Made by a program: the position numbers and the translations under genes
Notes under the pieces: model-generated
What the model was told of the DNA's origin: nothing
Seen by the model: the letters and a program-made list of their open reading frames with translations, nothing else
The model's database searches: none
In this document: in pieces, positions 28,341 through 37,345 of the stretch
How the letters are laid out: every line of letters starts with the position of its first letter
Position numbering within the stretch: the first letter of the stretch is position 1
Source of the DNA: Trabulsiella guamensis ATCC 49490
GTDB taxonomy: Bacteria; Pseudomonadota; Gammaproteobacteria; Enterobacterales; Enterobacteriaceae
Assembly (NCBI RefSeq): GCF_000734965.1
Contig: NZ_JMTB01000028.1
Coordinates: forward strand, 1-55,668
Direction: 5' to 3'
Length of the DNA stretch: 55,668 bases

Positions 28341-28703
28341 ATGTTTTACTGGATCTTATTAGCATTAGCTATCATTGCCGAAATTACGGGCACTTTGTCG
28401 ATGAAATGGGCAAGTGTCAGTGACGGCAATACCGGCTTTATTTTAATGCTGGCAATGATCACCCTTTCCTATATTTTCCTGGCATTTGCGGTGAAAAAAA
28501 TCGCCCTCGGTGTAGCCTATGCGTTATGGGAAGGGATTGGTATTTTGCTGATCACTTTGTTCAGCGTACTGTTATTTGATGAACCCTTGTCAATGATGAA
28601 AATGGCAGGTCTGTCGACACTGGTTGTGGGTATTGTGCTGATTAAATCAGGCACTCGTAAAACGACCGCGCTGAAGAAGGAGCCGACTCATGCCGCAGTT
28701 TGA
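28341..28703 (+). CDS. mdtJ: Spermidine exporter subunit MdtJ
   Basis: An SMR-family four-helix membrane protein of 120 aa that works with MdtI to excrete spermidine. It matches E. coli Mdt[38 protein letters not shown] and [13 protein letters not shown]. The conserved helix 1 Glu15 (AIIAEITG) binds cation substrate in SMR pumps. RBS AGGAGA precedes 28341. Overlaps mdtI by 14 bp. Confidence 0.96.
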   Translation: MFYWILLALAIIAEITGTLSMKWASVSDGNTGFILMLAMITLSYIFLAFAVKKIALGVAYALWEGIGILLITLFSVLLFDEPLSMMKMAGLSTLVVGIVLIKSGTRKTTALKKEPTHAAV

Positions 28704-29019
28704 GTGGTTCCACGGCGCCTGGCTGGCACTGGCCATTGTGCTGGAAATTCTGGCTAACGTGTTTTTAAAATTCTCCGACGGTTTTCGTCGCAAAACCTAT
28801 GGCATCCTGTCGCTGGCCGCTGTGCTGGCGGCGTTCAGCGCACTGTCGCAGGCGGTGAAGGGGATTGATTTGTCTGTCGCCTACGCTCTGTGGGGCGGTT
28901 TTGGTATCGCCGCGACGCTGGCTGCTGGTTGGGTGCTGTTTGGTCAGCGTCTGAACGGTAAAGGCTGGGCTGGCGTCATCCTGCTGATCCTTGGCATGGT
29001 GATGATAAAACTCGCCTGA
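28690..29019 (+). CDS. mdtI: Spermidine exporter subunit MdtI
   Basis: The partner subunit, 109 aa, with four helices and the SMR Glu in [19 protein letters not shown]; also [16 protein letters not shown] and [15 protein letters not shown]. Its ATG lies inside the mdtJ 3' end, so it is translationally coupled. Confidence 0.96.
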   Translation: MPQFEWFHGAWLALAIVLEILANVFLKFSDGFRRKTYGILSLAAVLAAFSALSQAVKGIDLSVAYALWGGFGIAATLAAGWVLFGQRLNGKGWAGVILLILGMVMIKLA

Positions 29020-29124
29020 TGTGATCGCTGTCCGTATTTCCGGGCAGCGAAATTTAATGGCTGTATTACGCTTAACGGAAAGAACAGAAAATTTCTCCGG
29101 CCTCTGTCTGTATGAGGGTAGCGA

Positions 29125-29247
29125 ATGCTCAATCCGTTAAAGTGGCGTAATATTCCTACCGCACAGACGCTCTTTGTAATGATCTTGATGGCCGGGACGG
29201 GACTTGTCGTTTCTATTGTTGCTGTTACAGGGGTTTTACTTCAGTGA
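29125..29247 (+). CDS. Possible small membrane protein, 40 aa
   Basis: Not recognised. ATG at 29125 has GAGGGT at a good distance. The 40-residue product (MLNPLKWRNIPTAQTLFVMI...) has a basic N-terminus and one hydrophobic helix (about 16-38: LFVMILMAGTGLVVSIVAVTGVLL). Lies 105 bp after mdtI and before the convergent ydgD. It could be a single-pass small membrane protein or the decayed start of a larger sensor-type gene. Confidence 0.5.
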   Translation: MLNPLKWRNIPTAQTLFVMILMAGTGLVVSIVAVTGVLLQ

Positions 29248-29292
29248 GCCGGTGCCCATCGCCTCGCTAATGCAGTTACGTCAGCAGCAGCA

Positions 29293-30120
29293 CTAAGGCG
29301 ACTCCTTTGCCAGCGCTTCCAGCTTGTCGTGAAAACCGGTGACGGAGATGGCGCGGTTGTCGGCGCGCCAGCGATCTTTCGCCGCCGGTGCTGAACTTTG
29401 TACGCCAATCACCTGCCAGCCGGCATCGGTTTTCAAAAGCAATGGAGAACCACTGTCGCCGGGGAGCGTATCGCACTGGTGGGACATCACGGAAGTTTGC
29501 GCCCAGCCCGTCACAATGCAGTCCTGATGGCTGTAGAGATCGTCAATGTGATCAAGAGGATAACCGGACTGCGTCACCTTGCGGTTACTGGCTTTCAGGG
29601 CGGCGATCAGCGCCGCTCTGTTGCCTTCAAACAATGGCAGCGGTGTGATGCCTGACGGCGCATAGTTCAGAATAATCAGCCCATAATCCCAGGGGGCGGC
29701 GGAAGATGGCACAATCCAGCCTTCACCATCCGCCTTCAGACGGCGACCCAACGAGGGTTCAACGCGTCCTTCAATACCATGAATTTCATAGCGCCAGAGG
29801 CCTTTCTGCGACACAAAGCGCAGGGCGATGGCCTTGTCGGGCTTTGCGTCAGGCGGCGTCAACAGACAATGACCGGCAGTGAGCGCGAGACGTGGCGAGA
29901 TAAGCGTCGCGGTGCAGAGATTGCCACTTTCGGTTTCCAGTTGACCGATGGCGTCCCAGGGGGCGTCTGTTGGATCGGTAACGCGTACTCTGTCATCCTG
30001 GCCGAAAAAAAGTGTTTTTACCTCGCTCGCGCTGATGCTGTCATCATCCGGACTGTCGGCGTGGGCGAAAGTACAAAGCAGGCAAAGCGATCCCAGAACA
30101 GGTACTACGAATTTGCGCAT
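29293..30120 (-). CDS. ydgD: Periplasmic trypsin-like serine protease YdgD
   Basis: A secreted S1-family protease of 275 aa (E. coli 273). Signal peptide [21 protein letters not shown] is followed by the mature domain. The catalytic triad is His84 (LTAGHCLL), Asp145 (APWDYGLII) and Ser223 (PGDSGSPLL). E. coli YdgD has no proven substrate. The 5' side faces asr/ydgU. Confidence 0.93.
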   Translation of the reverse strand: MRKFVVPVLGSLCLLCTFAHADSPDDDSISASEVKTLFFGQDDRVRVTDPTDAPWDAIGQLETESGNLCTATLISPRLALTAGHCLLTPPDAKPDKAIALRFVSQKGLWRYEIHGIEGRVEPSLGRRLKADGEGWIVPSSAAPWDYGLIILNYAPSGITPLPLFEGNRAALIAALKASNRKVTQSGYPLDHIDDLYSHQDCIVTGWAQTSVMSHQCDTLPGDSGSPLLLKTDAGWQVIGVQSSAPAAKDRWRADNRAISVTGFHDKLEALAKESP

Positions 30121-30221
30121 ATCTCACTCTGATGGGGCAATTAGAATTATTAAAAGTGAACCCAATGAAACAACTATAGACGGGACAGCAGAAAAGGGGG
30201 AGTAAAATCAGCGTGCTACAA

Positions 30222-30308
30222 TCAGGATAAGAAAAATCTCGTCGCAATAAGCGCGCAAATAATCAGCAGAATAAGGATGAGCTCAAATCGATAGCGCCGC
30301 AACATCAT
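30222..30308 (-). CDS. ydgU: Small membrane protein YdgU
   Basis: A 28-aa single-helix peptide (start MMLRRYRFELILILL..., ending ATRFFLS) closely matching E. coli YdgU (RRYRFELILI, LILCALIA). RBS GGAGAG lies 3-7 bases before the ATG at 30308. It lies immediately downstream of asr and its terminator, so it is expressed by read-through or from a separate promoter, as in E. coli. Role unknown. Confidence 0.85.
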   Translation of the reverse strand: MMLRRYRFELILILLIICALIATRFFLS

Positions 30309-30317
30309 TGCTCTCCA

Positions 30318-30345
30318 GAAAAAAACGGCGCTGAACCAGCGCCGA
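30318..30345 (-). terminator. Terminator of asr
   Basis: Minus strand: CGGCGCTGG, TT loop, CAGCGCCG, then seven T. Located between asr and ydgU; attenuation may set the asr:ydgU ratio. Confidence 0.85.
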
Positions 30346-30377
30346 TTTAGTACACAGAAATAGATGACCAGACGAGA

Positions 30378-30710
30378 TTATGCGGCTGGTTTTGCTGCCG
30401 GTTTAGTGGCTTCGTGTTTCACATGTTTTTTGTGTTTTTTCGCGGCCTGCGCTTTCTGTTCTACCGGTTTGGTCGCTTCAGCTTTAGCGGCTTTTTTGTG
30501 GTGTTTTTTAGCAGCCTGGGCTTTCTGAGCCGGTGCTGCTTTTTTGTGTTTTTTATGATGCATTGTTTTTGCCGGAGCAGCCTGCGTGGTGGTAGAGGCC
30601 GTAGCAGCAGGTGCAGCCGGAGCCGCTGTAGAGGTTGCAGTGTCAGCCGCGAATGCAGCGGAAGACAGACCCATAGCAGCGGCAACAACCAGAGCTAATA
30701 CTTTATTCAT
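30378..30710 (-). CDS. asr: Acid-shock protein Asr
   Basis: An exported, very basic acid-shock protein. The 110-aa precursor has a signal peptide ([21 protein letters not shown]) and a mature region of Ala/Thr/Pro-rich spacer plus Lys/His repeats ([27 protein letters not shown]). It is intrinsically disordered and acts as a polycationic periplasmic chaperone in E. coli. Induced by low pH via RstA and PhoB; an RstA-box-like sequence is found at 30817-30830. Slightly longer than E. coli Asr (102) because of the spacer. Confidence 0.95.
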   Translation of the reverse strand: MNKVLALVVAAAMGLSSAAFAADTATSTAAPAAPAATASTTTQAAPAKTMHHKKHKKAAPAQKAQAAKKHHKKAAKAEATKPVEQKAQAAKKHKKHVKHEATKPAAKPAA

Positions 30711-30728
30711 TCTGATACCCTCGAAATT

Positions 30729-30771
30729 AGTTTCTTCATTTCAACCCCACTGCGGGGCCGTTGAAGAAACT
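30729..30771. repeat. Inverted repeat in the asr 5' leader
   Basis: AGTTTCTTCA (30729-30738) and TGAAGAAACT (30762-30771) are a perfect 10-bp inverted repeat. An inner stem (CCCC/GGGG) lies between. It begins at the predicted -10 and extends into the untranslated leader, so it may act as a DNA site or an mRNA hairpin. Confidence 0.7.
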
Positions 30772-30774
30772 ATA
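30769..30774 (-). promoter_or_regulatory. Predicted -10 of asr
   Basis: Minus strand GATATAGTTTC contains TATAGT, 53-60 bp before the asr start. No good -35 is seen at the optimal spacing, consistent with an activator-dependent promoter. Confidence 0.5.
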
Positions 30775-30816
30775 TCCCTGTGTTTAAAGGCTTTCCGTGA
30801 GTGATTGGTATCGGCA

Positions 30817-30830
30817 TGTAACCGTATGTA
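30817..30830. promoter_or_regulatory. RstA box upstream of asr
   Basis: TGTAACCGTATGTA is the reverse complement of the RstA consensus TACATNTNGTTACA with one mismatch. It lies about 45 bp upstream of the predicted -10, in the activator position, and links the rstAB locus at 4 kb to asr. Confidence 0.75.
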
Positions 30831-30862
30831 CAATGCCGGGAGCAGGCTCCCGGCCGGAAATG

Positions 30863-32113
30863 TTAATGCAACCGCTTATGCAACGACGCCCCCACCAGCA
30901 ACGCCACAACCAGCATCAATGCGATAAACCCACCGACGCCATTCCAGCCGTAGTTATGCCAGAAAACGCCGCCGAGGGTACCGGCGATACTGGAGCCCAG
31001 ATAGTAGCTGAACAGATACAGTGACGATGCCTGCCCACGGGCACGGCGGGCGCGTGGGCCGATCCAGCTGCTGGCGACCGAGTGCGCAGCAAAGAAACCG
31101 GCAGAGAACAGCAGCATGCCCGCAAAAATCAGCCACAGGGAGGAAAACAGCGTTACCAGCAAACCGGTAAGCATCACGGCGATACCGAACAGCATCACCG
31201 GGCCGCGGCCATAACGCGCGGTCATCGCACCGGCTTTGGGCGAACTCCAGGTACCGGTGAGATAGGCGACCGACAGTAAACCCACCACCGCCTGGCTCAG
31301 TGACCACGGTGACATCATCAGGCGATAGCCGATGTAATTAAACAGCGTGACGAATGCCCCCATCAGCAGAAAACCTTCGAGGAACAACAGTGGCAAACCG
31401 CGATCACGCCAGTGCAGACGGAGGTTGATAAACAGTGTTTTTGGCCGCAGCGACGTTGGCCTGAAATGGCGCGATTCAGGCAGGATCCGCCAGAACATCA
31501 GCGCGGAAGCAAGGGCAAAGCAGCCGATGACGGCCATTGCGATACGCCAGCCCATAAAATCGGTAAACACCCCGGTCAACAGACGTCCGCTCATTCCGCC
31601 AATAGAGTTACCGCTGATATACAGCCCCATCGAGAACGCCACAAAGCTGGGGTGGATCTCTTCGCTCAGATAGGTCATCCCGACCGCCGCCACGCCGCTC
31701 AGCGACAGGCCAATCAGCGCGCGCATGATCAGAATGCCATGCCAGCTGGTCATCATCGTTGAGAGCAACGTGCAGCAGGAGGCCAGCAGCAGCGCGGTAA
31801 CCATCACCGGTTTGCGACCAATGGCGTCGGAGAGCGGGCCGGTAAACAACAGGCCAATCGCCAGCATTGCAGTGGAAATCGACAGTGAAATACTGGTACT
31901 GGCAGGCGAGATGCCAAATTCATGTGACAGAATCGGCAGGATAGGTTGCACACAATAGAGCAGGGCAAAGGTCGCCAGACCCGCAGAGAAGAGGGCGAGG
32001 GTAACGCGCATAAACTGGGGCGTTCCTCGCCGGATAAATTCCGTCGGCTGAGATACAGGTGCTTCGTTGACCTCGCCAGCCGGGGCGGTGTCAACCGTAG
32101 TAGTACGACTCAC
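30863..32113 (-). CDS. ynfM: MFS transporter YnfM
   Basis: A 416-aa, 12-helix major facilitator protein; E. coli YnfM has 417. Motifs: LLFTGPLSDAIGRKPVMV (MFS motif A between helices 2 and 3), MRALIGLSLSGVAAVGMTYL, and RARRARGQASSLYLFSYYLG. A GTG start at 32113 (VSRTTTVD) matches E. coli and has AAGGA upstream; an ATG at 32146 would add 11 residues. Divergent from ynfL, probably regulated by it. Arabinose or other exporter substrates have been proposed for its E. coli counterpart; substrate unproven. Confidence 0.93.
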   Translation of the reverse strand: MSRTTTVDTAPAGEVNEAPVSQPTEFIRRGTPQFMRVTLALFSAGLATFALLYCVQPILPILSHEFGISPASTSISLSISTAMLAIGLLFTGPLSDAIGRKPVMVTALLLASCCTLLSTMMTSWHGILIMRALIGLSLSGVAAVGMTYLSEEIHPSFVAFSMGLYISGNSIGGMSGRLLTGVFTDFMGWRIAMAVIGCFALASALMFWRILPESRHFRPTSLRPKTLFINLRLHWRDRGLPLLFLEGFLLMGAFVTLFNYIGYRLMMSPWSLSQAVVGLLSVAYLTGTWSSPKAGAMTARYGRGPVMLFGIAVMLTGLLVTLFSSLWLIFAGMLLFSAGFFAAHSVASSWIGPRARRARGQASSLYLFSYYLGSSIAGTLGGVFWHNYGWNGVGGFIALMLVVALLVGASLHKRLH

Positions 32114-32230
32114 AGTAGATCCTTGCAAAAACGAGCGTTTCATCACACGTCTGGAAGACGCAACACCAGAGTAGGAAATTGTAAATATTCTGTCTAATAT
32201 ATTAATAATCTCAAATGATACATTCTATAT

Positions 32231-33127
32231 ATGAATATCGAACTGCGTCATCTCCGTTATTTCGTTGCCGTCGCCGAAGAACTCCATTTCGGCCGTGCCG
32301 CGGCGCGTCTGAATATCTCTCAGCCACCACTTAGCCAACAAATTCAGTCGCTTGAACAGCAGATCGGCGCGCGCCTGTTTGCCCGCACCAACCGCAGCGT
32401 GAGCCTGACGGCGGCAGGGAAACAGTTTCTGGCGGATAGCCGACAGATCCTGAGCATGGTAGAGGATGCCGCCTCGCGTGCTGAACGGCTTCATCAGGGC
32501 GAAACGGGGGAACTGCGGATCGGATTCACGTCTTCAGCGCCGTTTATTAAGGCGGTATCTGACACGCTGTCGATGTTTCGTCAGCATTACCCGGACGTTC
32601 ATCTGCAGACGCGTGAGATCAACACCCGCGAACAGATAGCACCGCTGAATGAAGGCACGCTGTATTTAGGACTGATGCGTAATACGCAACTACCGGACAC
32701 CCTGGCATGGCAGATGATCTTGCGCGAACCGCTGCTGGCGATGATTCCGCGCGTCCATCCGTTGGCTCAGCAATCATCAGTGAGTCTGTACGATCTGGCA
32801 AAAGAACCCTTTGTTTTTTTCGATCCGCATGTAGGGACCGGGCTGTATGACGACATTCTTGGTTTGATGCGGCGCTTCGGACTGTCGCCAGTGATTACCC
32901 AGGAGGTGGGCGAGGCGATGACGATCATCGGACTGGTTGCGGCAGGGCTTGGGGTATCGATTTTACCGGCGTCGTTTAAACGGGTGCAGTTGCATGAAAT
33001 GTGCTGGTTACCGATTGCCGAAGAAGAAGCGGTGTCGGAAATGTGGCTGGTGTGGTCGAAGCATCGCGAACTCAGTCAGGCTACGGAGCGATTCAGACAA
33101 CATCTCATTCAGGTTGCGAATACTTAA
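32231..33127 (+). CDS. ynfL: LysR-family regulator YnfL
   Basis: A 298-aa LTTR with N-terminal winged helix-turn-helix (MNIELRHLRYFVAVAEELHFGRAAARLNISQPPLSQQIQSLE) and a C-terminal substrate-binding domain. Matches E. coli YnfL (297). Its 117-bp divergent gap with ynfM should contain both promoters and an LTTR operator. Confidence 0.94.
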   Translation: MNIELRHLRYFVAVAEELHFGRAAARLNISQPPLSQQIQSLEQQIGARLFARTNRSVSLTAAGKQFLADSRQILSMVEDAASRAERLHQGETGELRIGFTSSAPFIKAVSDTLSMFRQHYPDVHLQTREINTREQIAPLNEGTLYLGLMRNTQLPDTLAWQMILREPLLAMIPRVHPLAQQSSVSLYDLAKEPFVFFDPHVGTGLYDDILGLMRRFGLSPVITQEVGEAMTIIGLVAAGLGVSILPASFKRVQLHEMCWLPIAEEEAVSEMWLVWSKHRELSQATERFRQHLIQVANT

Positions 33128-33225
33128 TAATTCTGCTGAATCAGGGGCAAAAAATGTGCGGTTAATCACAAGGCTAAGTAAAAATTTGACGACCACTACT
33201 GAAGTGCTTCACCATAGCCCAACGT

Positions 33226-33247
33226 TTATTTCGAAGCGCGAAAATAA
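33226..33247. promoter_or_regulatory. Mlc operator (autoregulation)
   Basis: TTATTTCGAAGCGCGAAAATAA is a near-perfect palindrome of the Mlc/NagC-type half-site TTATTTCG. It ends 11 bp before the mlc start codon, consistent with autorepression. Confidence 0.65.
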
Positions 33248-33258
33248 GGAAGACAGTG

Positions 33259-34479
33259 GTGGTAGCCGATAGTCAGCCAGGGCATATTGATCAAATAAAG
33301 CAGACGAACGCAGGAGCGGTATATCGACTGATTGATCAGCTCGGTCCGGTTTCGCGTATCGATCTCTCCCGGCTCGCGCAACTGGCTCCGGCCAGCATCA
33401 CCAAAATCGTTCGCGAAATGCTCGAAGCGCATCTGGTCCAGGAGACAGAAATCCAGGAGCCGGGCAGCCGTGGCCGACCCGCCGTCGGGCTGATGGTGGA
33501 AACGGAAGCCTGGCATTATTTATCGTTGCGTATCAGCCGTGGCGAAATTCATCTGGCGCTTCGCGATCTCAGCAGTAAGCTGGTGGTGGAAGAGCAACTG
33601 CCGCTTCCGTTGCAGGATCCCGCGCCGTTTTTGTCCCGTATCATCACCCACATCGACCAGTTTTTTATCCGTCATCAGCACCTTCTGGAACGCCTGACGG
33701 CTATTGCAATCACCCTGCCGGGGATCATCGACACGGAAAACGGCATTATCTACCGGATGCCATTTTATGAAGATGTGAAGGAAGTACAGCTCGGCGAAAC
33801 GCTGTCTGAACATACCGGCGTGCCGGTATATATTCAGCACGATATCAGCGCCTGGACTATGGCCGAATCCCTGTTTGGCGCCTCACGCGGCGCGCGCGAC
33901 GTGATCCAGGTGGTCATTGACCATAACGTAGGTGCCGGGGTGATCACCGACGGCAGGTTGCTTCACGCCGGCAGCAGCAGCCTGGTGGAGATTGGCCATA
34001 CGCAGGTCGATCCCTACGGAAAACGCTGCTATTGCGGCAACCATGGCTGTCTGGAAACCATCGCCAGCGTGGAGAGCGTACTGGAACTGGCACAGGTGCG
34101 AATGAACCAGTCGATGAGCTCCATGTTGCATCAACAGCCACTAAGTGTGGACTGGCTGTGTCAGGCGGCGCTGAAAGGGGATTTACTGGCGAAAGACATT
34201 ATCAGCGGTGTCGGTACCAACGTCGGGCGAATCCTCGCGATCATGGTGAATTTGTTTAACCCGCAAAAAATATTGATTGGCTCGCCGTTTAACCAGGCGG
34301 CAGATATCCTCTTTCCGGCGATAACCGACTGTATTCGCCAGCAATCCTTACCTGCCTACAGCCGGCATATCGCGGTGGAAAGCACGCAGTTCTCCAACCG
34401 CGGCACCATGGCCGGGGCCGCGCTGGTAAAGGACGCCCTCTATAACGGATCTTTGCTTATTCGACTGTTACAGGGTTAA
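33259..34479 (+). CDS. mlc: Transcriptional repressor Mlc (DgsA)
   Basis: A ROK-family repressor of PTS genes (ptsG, ptsHI, manXYZ, malT) that is sequestered by dephosphorylated PtsG in glucose. The 406 aa equal E. coli Mlc. The N-terminal helix-turn-helix spans RIDLSRLAQLAPASITKIVREM; the ROK body has VVIDHNVGAGVITDG; zinc cysteines are in the CYCGNHGC stretch. Two adjacent GTGs exist; 33259 gives the E. coli length and is preferred. Confidence 0.97.
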   Translation: MVADSQPGHIDQIKQTNAGAVYRLIDQLGPVSRIDLSRLAQLAPASITKIVREMLEAHLVQETEIQEPGSRGRPAVGLMVETEAWHYLSLRISRGEIHLALRDLSSKLVVEEQLPLPLQDPAPFLSRIITHIDQFFIRHQHLLERLTAIAITLPGIIDTENGIIYRMPFYEDVKEVQLGETLSEHTGVPVYIQHDISAWTMAESLFGASRGARDVIQVVIDHNVGAGVITDGRLLHAGSSSLVEIGHTQVDPYGKRCYCGNHGCLETIASVESVLELAQVRMNQSMSSMLHQQPLSVDWLCQAALKGDLLAKDIISGVGTNVGRILAIMVNLFNPQKILIGSPFNQAADILFPAITDCIRQQSLPAYSRHIAVESTQFSNRGTMAGAALVKDALYNGSLLIRLLQG

Positions 34480-34604
34480 CAATTTTTCATAGTTCAAGAA
34501 AAATTGCGCTATCTCAATCTGTCCCATTCTGGCATCGCGTAGACTTTCACTACTTGAATAATTACCTTTCTTGATATTTTACCGGCATAACTGTGGAGTT
34601 AGTG

Positions 34605-35301
34605 ATGCTTAAGCGTTTCTTTGTAACGGGAACTGATACTGCGGTCGGGAAAACGGTCGTTTCCCGCGCACTGCTGCAGGCGCTGGCTGCCAGTGGCAAA
34701 AGCGTCGCAGGGTACAAACCGGTTGCGAAAGGCAGTAAAGAGACGCCAGACGGGCTGCGCAATAAAGATGCGCTGGTGCTGCAAAGCGTATCCACACCGG
34801 AGTTGTCTTATGCGGCGGTCAATCCTCTGGCATTTAGTGAAGAGGAAAGCAGTGTTGCGCACAGTTGCCCAATCAATTATTCGCTGCTGTCGAACGGGCT
34901 GGCGCAACTGAGCCAGCAGGTCGAACACGTTGTCGTGGAAGGCACCGGCGGCTGGCGCAGTCTGATGAACGATTTGCGACCACTTTCCGAGTGGGTGGTT
35001 CAGGAGCAATTGCCGGTTATTCTGGTGGTGGGGATCCAGGAGGGGTGCATCAACCATGCGCTGCTAACGGCGCAGGCGATTGCCAACGATGGTCTGCCGC
35101 TGATTGGCTGGGTGGCGAACCGTATCAACCCAGGGTTGGCGCATTACGCTGAAATCATTGACGTATTGAGCAAAAAAACTTCCCGCGCCGCTCATCGGTG
35201 AACTGCCATACCTGCCACGCGCGGAACAGCGCGAACTCTCGCACTATGTTGATGTCTCCATTCTTGGCAGCGTGCTGGCGGTAGACCGCGTTTTCGCCTG
35301 A
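34605..35301 (+). pseudogene. ynfK: Dethiobiotin synthetase paralogue YnfK/BioD2, frameshifted
   Basis: A BioD-like ATPase (P-loop GTDTAVGKT at 8-16) that in E. coli is the paralogue of biotin pathway BioD. The ORF from ATG 34605 matches YnfK through NPGLAHYAEIIDVLSKK, then shifts and stops at 35201. Deleting one A from the seven-A run at 35172-35178 restores LPAPLIGELPYLPRAEQREL... to the stop at 35301, about 231 aa as in E. coli. The nucleotide-binding and catalytic core is upstream of the break; only the last 35 residues are affected, so partial activity cannot be excluded. The homopolymer context makes sequencing error plausible. Confidence 0.85.
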
Positions 35302-35393
35302 TGCCGTAACCCACCGGGCAGCGTTCTGCTGACCCGGTAACTTACCTTCGTGTTCAGCTCTCTTATCGCGGAAATGCGTGACGTTGTCACTCT

Positions 35394-35645
35394 CTATTGT
35401 GCGTCACTGGTGCGGGTGTAGAGGATTTTAAAGGTATCGTTAGCGCAGTGTCCTACCACCTGCGAGCCTGCTTTATCAGCCTGGTCGTTGGGGACGATAT
35501 CAAGGGTGAATCCGGACTCCGGAACGCCATTACTGATGATCTTCTGCGCAATATCCTCTTTCACACGTTCGCAGGAATCGGGGGCTGCCAGCGCAGGCGC
35601 GGATGCCGCAACGAGTAAAGCCAGTAACCATTTTGCTGATTTCAT
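35394..35645 (-). CDS. ynfD: Periplasmic DUF1161 protein YnfD
   Basis: A secreted 83-aa protein with signal peptide MKSAKWLLALLVAASAPALA and mature PDSCERVKEDIAQKIISNGVPESGFTLDIVP...GSQVVGHCANDTFKILYTRTS, matching E. coli YnfD. Two cysteines (in DSCERV and GHCAND) could form a disulphide. Start at 35645; RBS AAGGAGG. Shorter at the C-terminus than E. coli (101). Function unknown. Confidence 0.88.
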   Translation of the reverse strand: MKSAKWLLALLVAASAPALAAPDSCERVKEDIAQKIISNGVPESGFTLDIVPNDQADKAGSQVVGHCANDTFKILYTRTSDAQ

Positions 35646-35800
35646 GTTCGCCTCCTTGTGTTGGATAGTCTTCAAAGGATAGCAGAGTGAAATCGGCGAT
35701 CCCAATGCTTCGGCATTCTGAGATGCATCACAGTTACTTCTTTTCAAATTTGTATATATTTTGGCAAATCATCACGGATGTTAATTAAGCAGGAGGCTTT

Positions 35801-36559
35801 ATGCCGTTTTCGCTCAAACCCGCGACCTTACTGGTCTGTGGCCTGACGCTTTTGCTTGCAGGGTGCGCCACACAACCCGCTTCCCATAATGAAACCGCCG
35901 CGGCGGCAGAATTATCTGCGCCACAGCCCGCGCCTGCGCAGGAAGAACGGCTGGGCACGGCGTGGGGTGAGAATATCGACTCCAGCGTGGTTTCCGTCGA
36001 AGCGAATCGTCAGAGCAGCCGTCCGACGCGTATGGCAACCGTGTATTACCTGGGCGGACGAGTTCCGTCTGATGCCCGAACCTACACCCAGGTGGCATTG
36101 GGTGATGTGGAAATGCGCATCCAGGATGACAGCGGCAGGAACATGAAAATCATCCGTAATGCGCGCGGTGATCACCAGCTGTTTGCCTTTGAAGGCGAAC
36201 GGTATGCCCTGGCCTTCAACAACCACAGCCGCACGGTGACGTATGAAATCGTCTCTACGGTGGATGGTCTGGACGTGCTGACTGGCAAACCGGGTTCCAT
36301 TGAACAGCGGGGTTATCTGTTGTATCCACGCACATCACTGCGGATTGAAGGATTCCGTAAAAGCGATGACGCCGTCGCCGCGTTTCGTTTTGCTCATCCG
36401 GACGCCGCTTATGCCGCAAATTCAGCCTATGGCGATGCCGGTAACGTTGGCGTGATCGGCGTGGCCACTTTTGCCATCGCACCGGAAAAACTGCCGGACT
36501 GCAAACCTCAGGCATGGCCGGATAATAACGGGTATGCGCAACCGCCGTGCCGCAAGTAA
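35801..36559 (+). CDS. Predicted lipoprotein, 252 aa
   Basis: Not recognised. The lipobox LLAGC places lipidated Cys at residue 22; residue 2 after Cys is Ala, so outer-membrane sorting is likely. Mature protein has a Pro/Ala-rich linker (about 25-50) and then a beta-rich domain (GTAWGENIDSSVVSVEANRQ, YYLGGRVPSDARTY, MRIQDDSGRNMKI). It resembles cytoplasm-external adaptor-type lipoproteins rather than an enzyme. RBS AGGAGG precedes 35801. It lies between ynfD (divergent) and ynfC on the same strand, 74 bp upstream. Confidence 0.78.
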   Translation: MPFSLKPATLLVCGLTLLLAGCATQPASHNETAAAAELSAPQPAPAQEERLGTAWGENIDSSVVSVEANRQSSRPTRMATVYYLGGRVPSDARTYTQVALGDVEMRIQDDSGRNMKIIRNARGDHQLFAFEGERYALAFNNHSRTVTYEIVSTVDGLDVLTGKPGSIEQRGYLLYPRTSLRIEGFRKSDDAVAAFRFAHPDAAYAANSAYGDAGNVGVIGVATFAIAPEKLPDCKPQAWPDNNGYAQPPCRK

Positions 36560-36633
36560 TGGCGCGATGGCTGTTCGGCAGCAGGATTTAATTGCTACTA
36601 TTGACGGGAAAATTCTCCGAACAGGAAAAAAGC

Positions 36634-37345
36634 GTGAAGAAATTGCTGATGATGGCGCCAGTGACGCTGATTTTAGCGGGATGTGATAATACCTCGACGC
36701 CAGCGGCTTTCACCCCGGAAATGGCGAGCTTTTCCAGCGAGTTTGATTTTGACCCGCTGCGCGGCCCGGTGAAAGATTTCAGCCAGACACTGATGGACGC
36801 GCAGGGGAAAGTCGCGAAATACGTGACCGGGAAGATGTCGGAAGAAGGGTGCTTCGACCTGCTGGAGTTTCATGATCTGGAAAACAACACTGGCGCGTCG
36901 CTGGTGCTGGATGCCAACTATTATCTCGATGCTATCTCGCAGAAAAAACTGTTGCGATTGCAGGGGAAATGCCAGCTGGCAGCGTTGCCGGCGTCGGGCG
37001 TAACGTGGGACACTGATGATAACGGGTTTGTCATTTCTGCGAGGCGGCAAAGATATGCACATCACCTATCGCTACGACAGCGATGGTTATCCGTTGGGCA
37101 AAACCACCGAAGCGAAGGACGAGCAATTGTCGGTCATCGCCACGCCGTCAAAAGACAAGCGTAAAAAGATGGATTACACCGCTATCAGCACGTTGAATAA
37201 CAGGCGGATCGGCAACGTTATGCAGCGTTGCGATTACGATCGTCACGATAACCCCGTCAACTGTGATTTGCAGATTGTTGATGAAAGCGTAAAACCGCCG
37301 GTAACGCGGAAGTACACCATCAAAAATAATATTGAATATTACTGA
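36634..37345 (+). pseudogene. ynfC: Lipoprotein YnfC, frameshifted
   Basis: UPF0257 lipoprotein. Lipobox LILAGC follows a GTG start at 36634 (VKKLLMMAPVTLILAGCD), and the match to E. coli YnfC is strong (FTPEMASFSSEFDFDPLRGPVKDFSQTLMD, RLQGKCQLAALPASGV). The frame leaves the match after NGFVIS and the rest (MHITYRYDSDGYPLGKTT ... [11 protein letters not shown], ending 37345) is in the next frame. Removing one G from GG at 37043-37044 restores ISASGKDMHITYRY and a 236-aa protein, as in E. coli. Overlaps the convergent speG by 7 bp. Confidence 0.82.

Noticed and set aside
30378..30560. CRISPR-like repeats in asr
   Set aside because: Repeats are short, coding Lys/Ala/His units of the Asr protein with no spacers.
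30414..30698. Phe-rich plus-strand ORF in asr
   Set aside because: Reverse reading of the Lys/His repeat region of asr.
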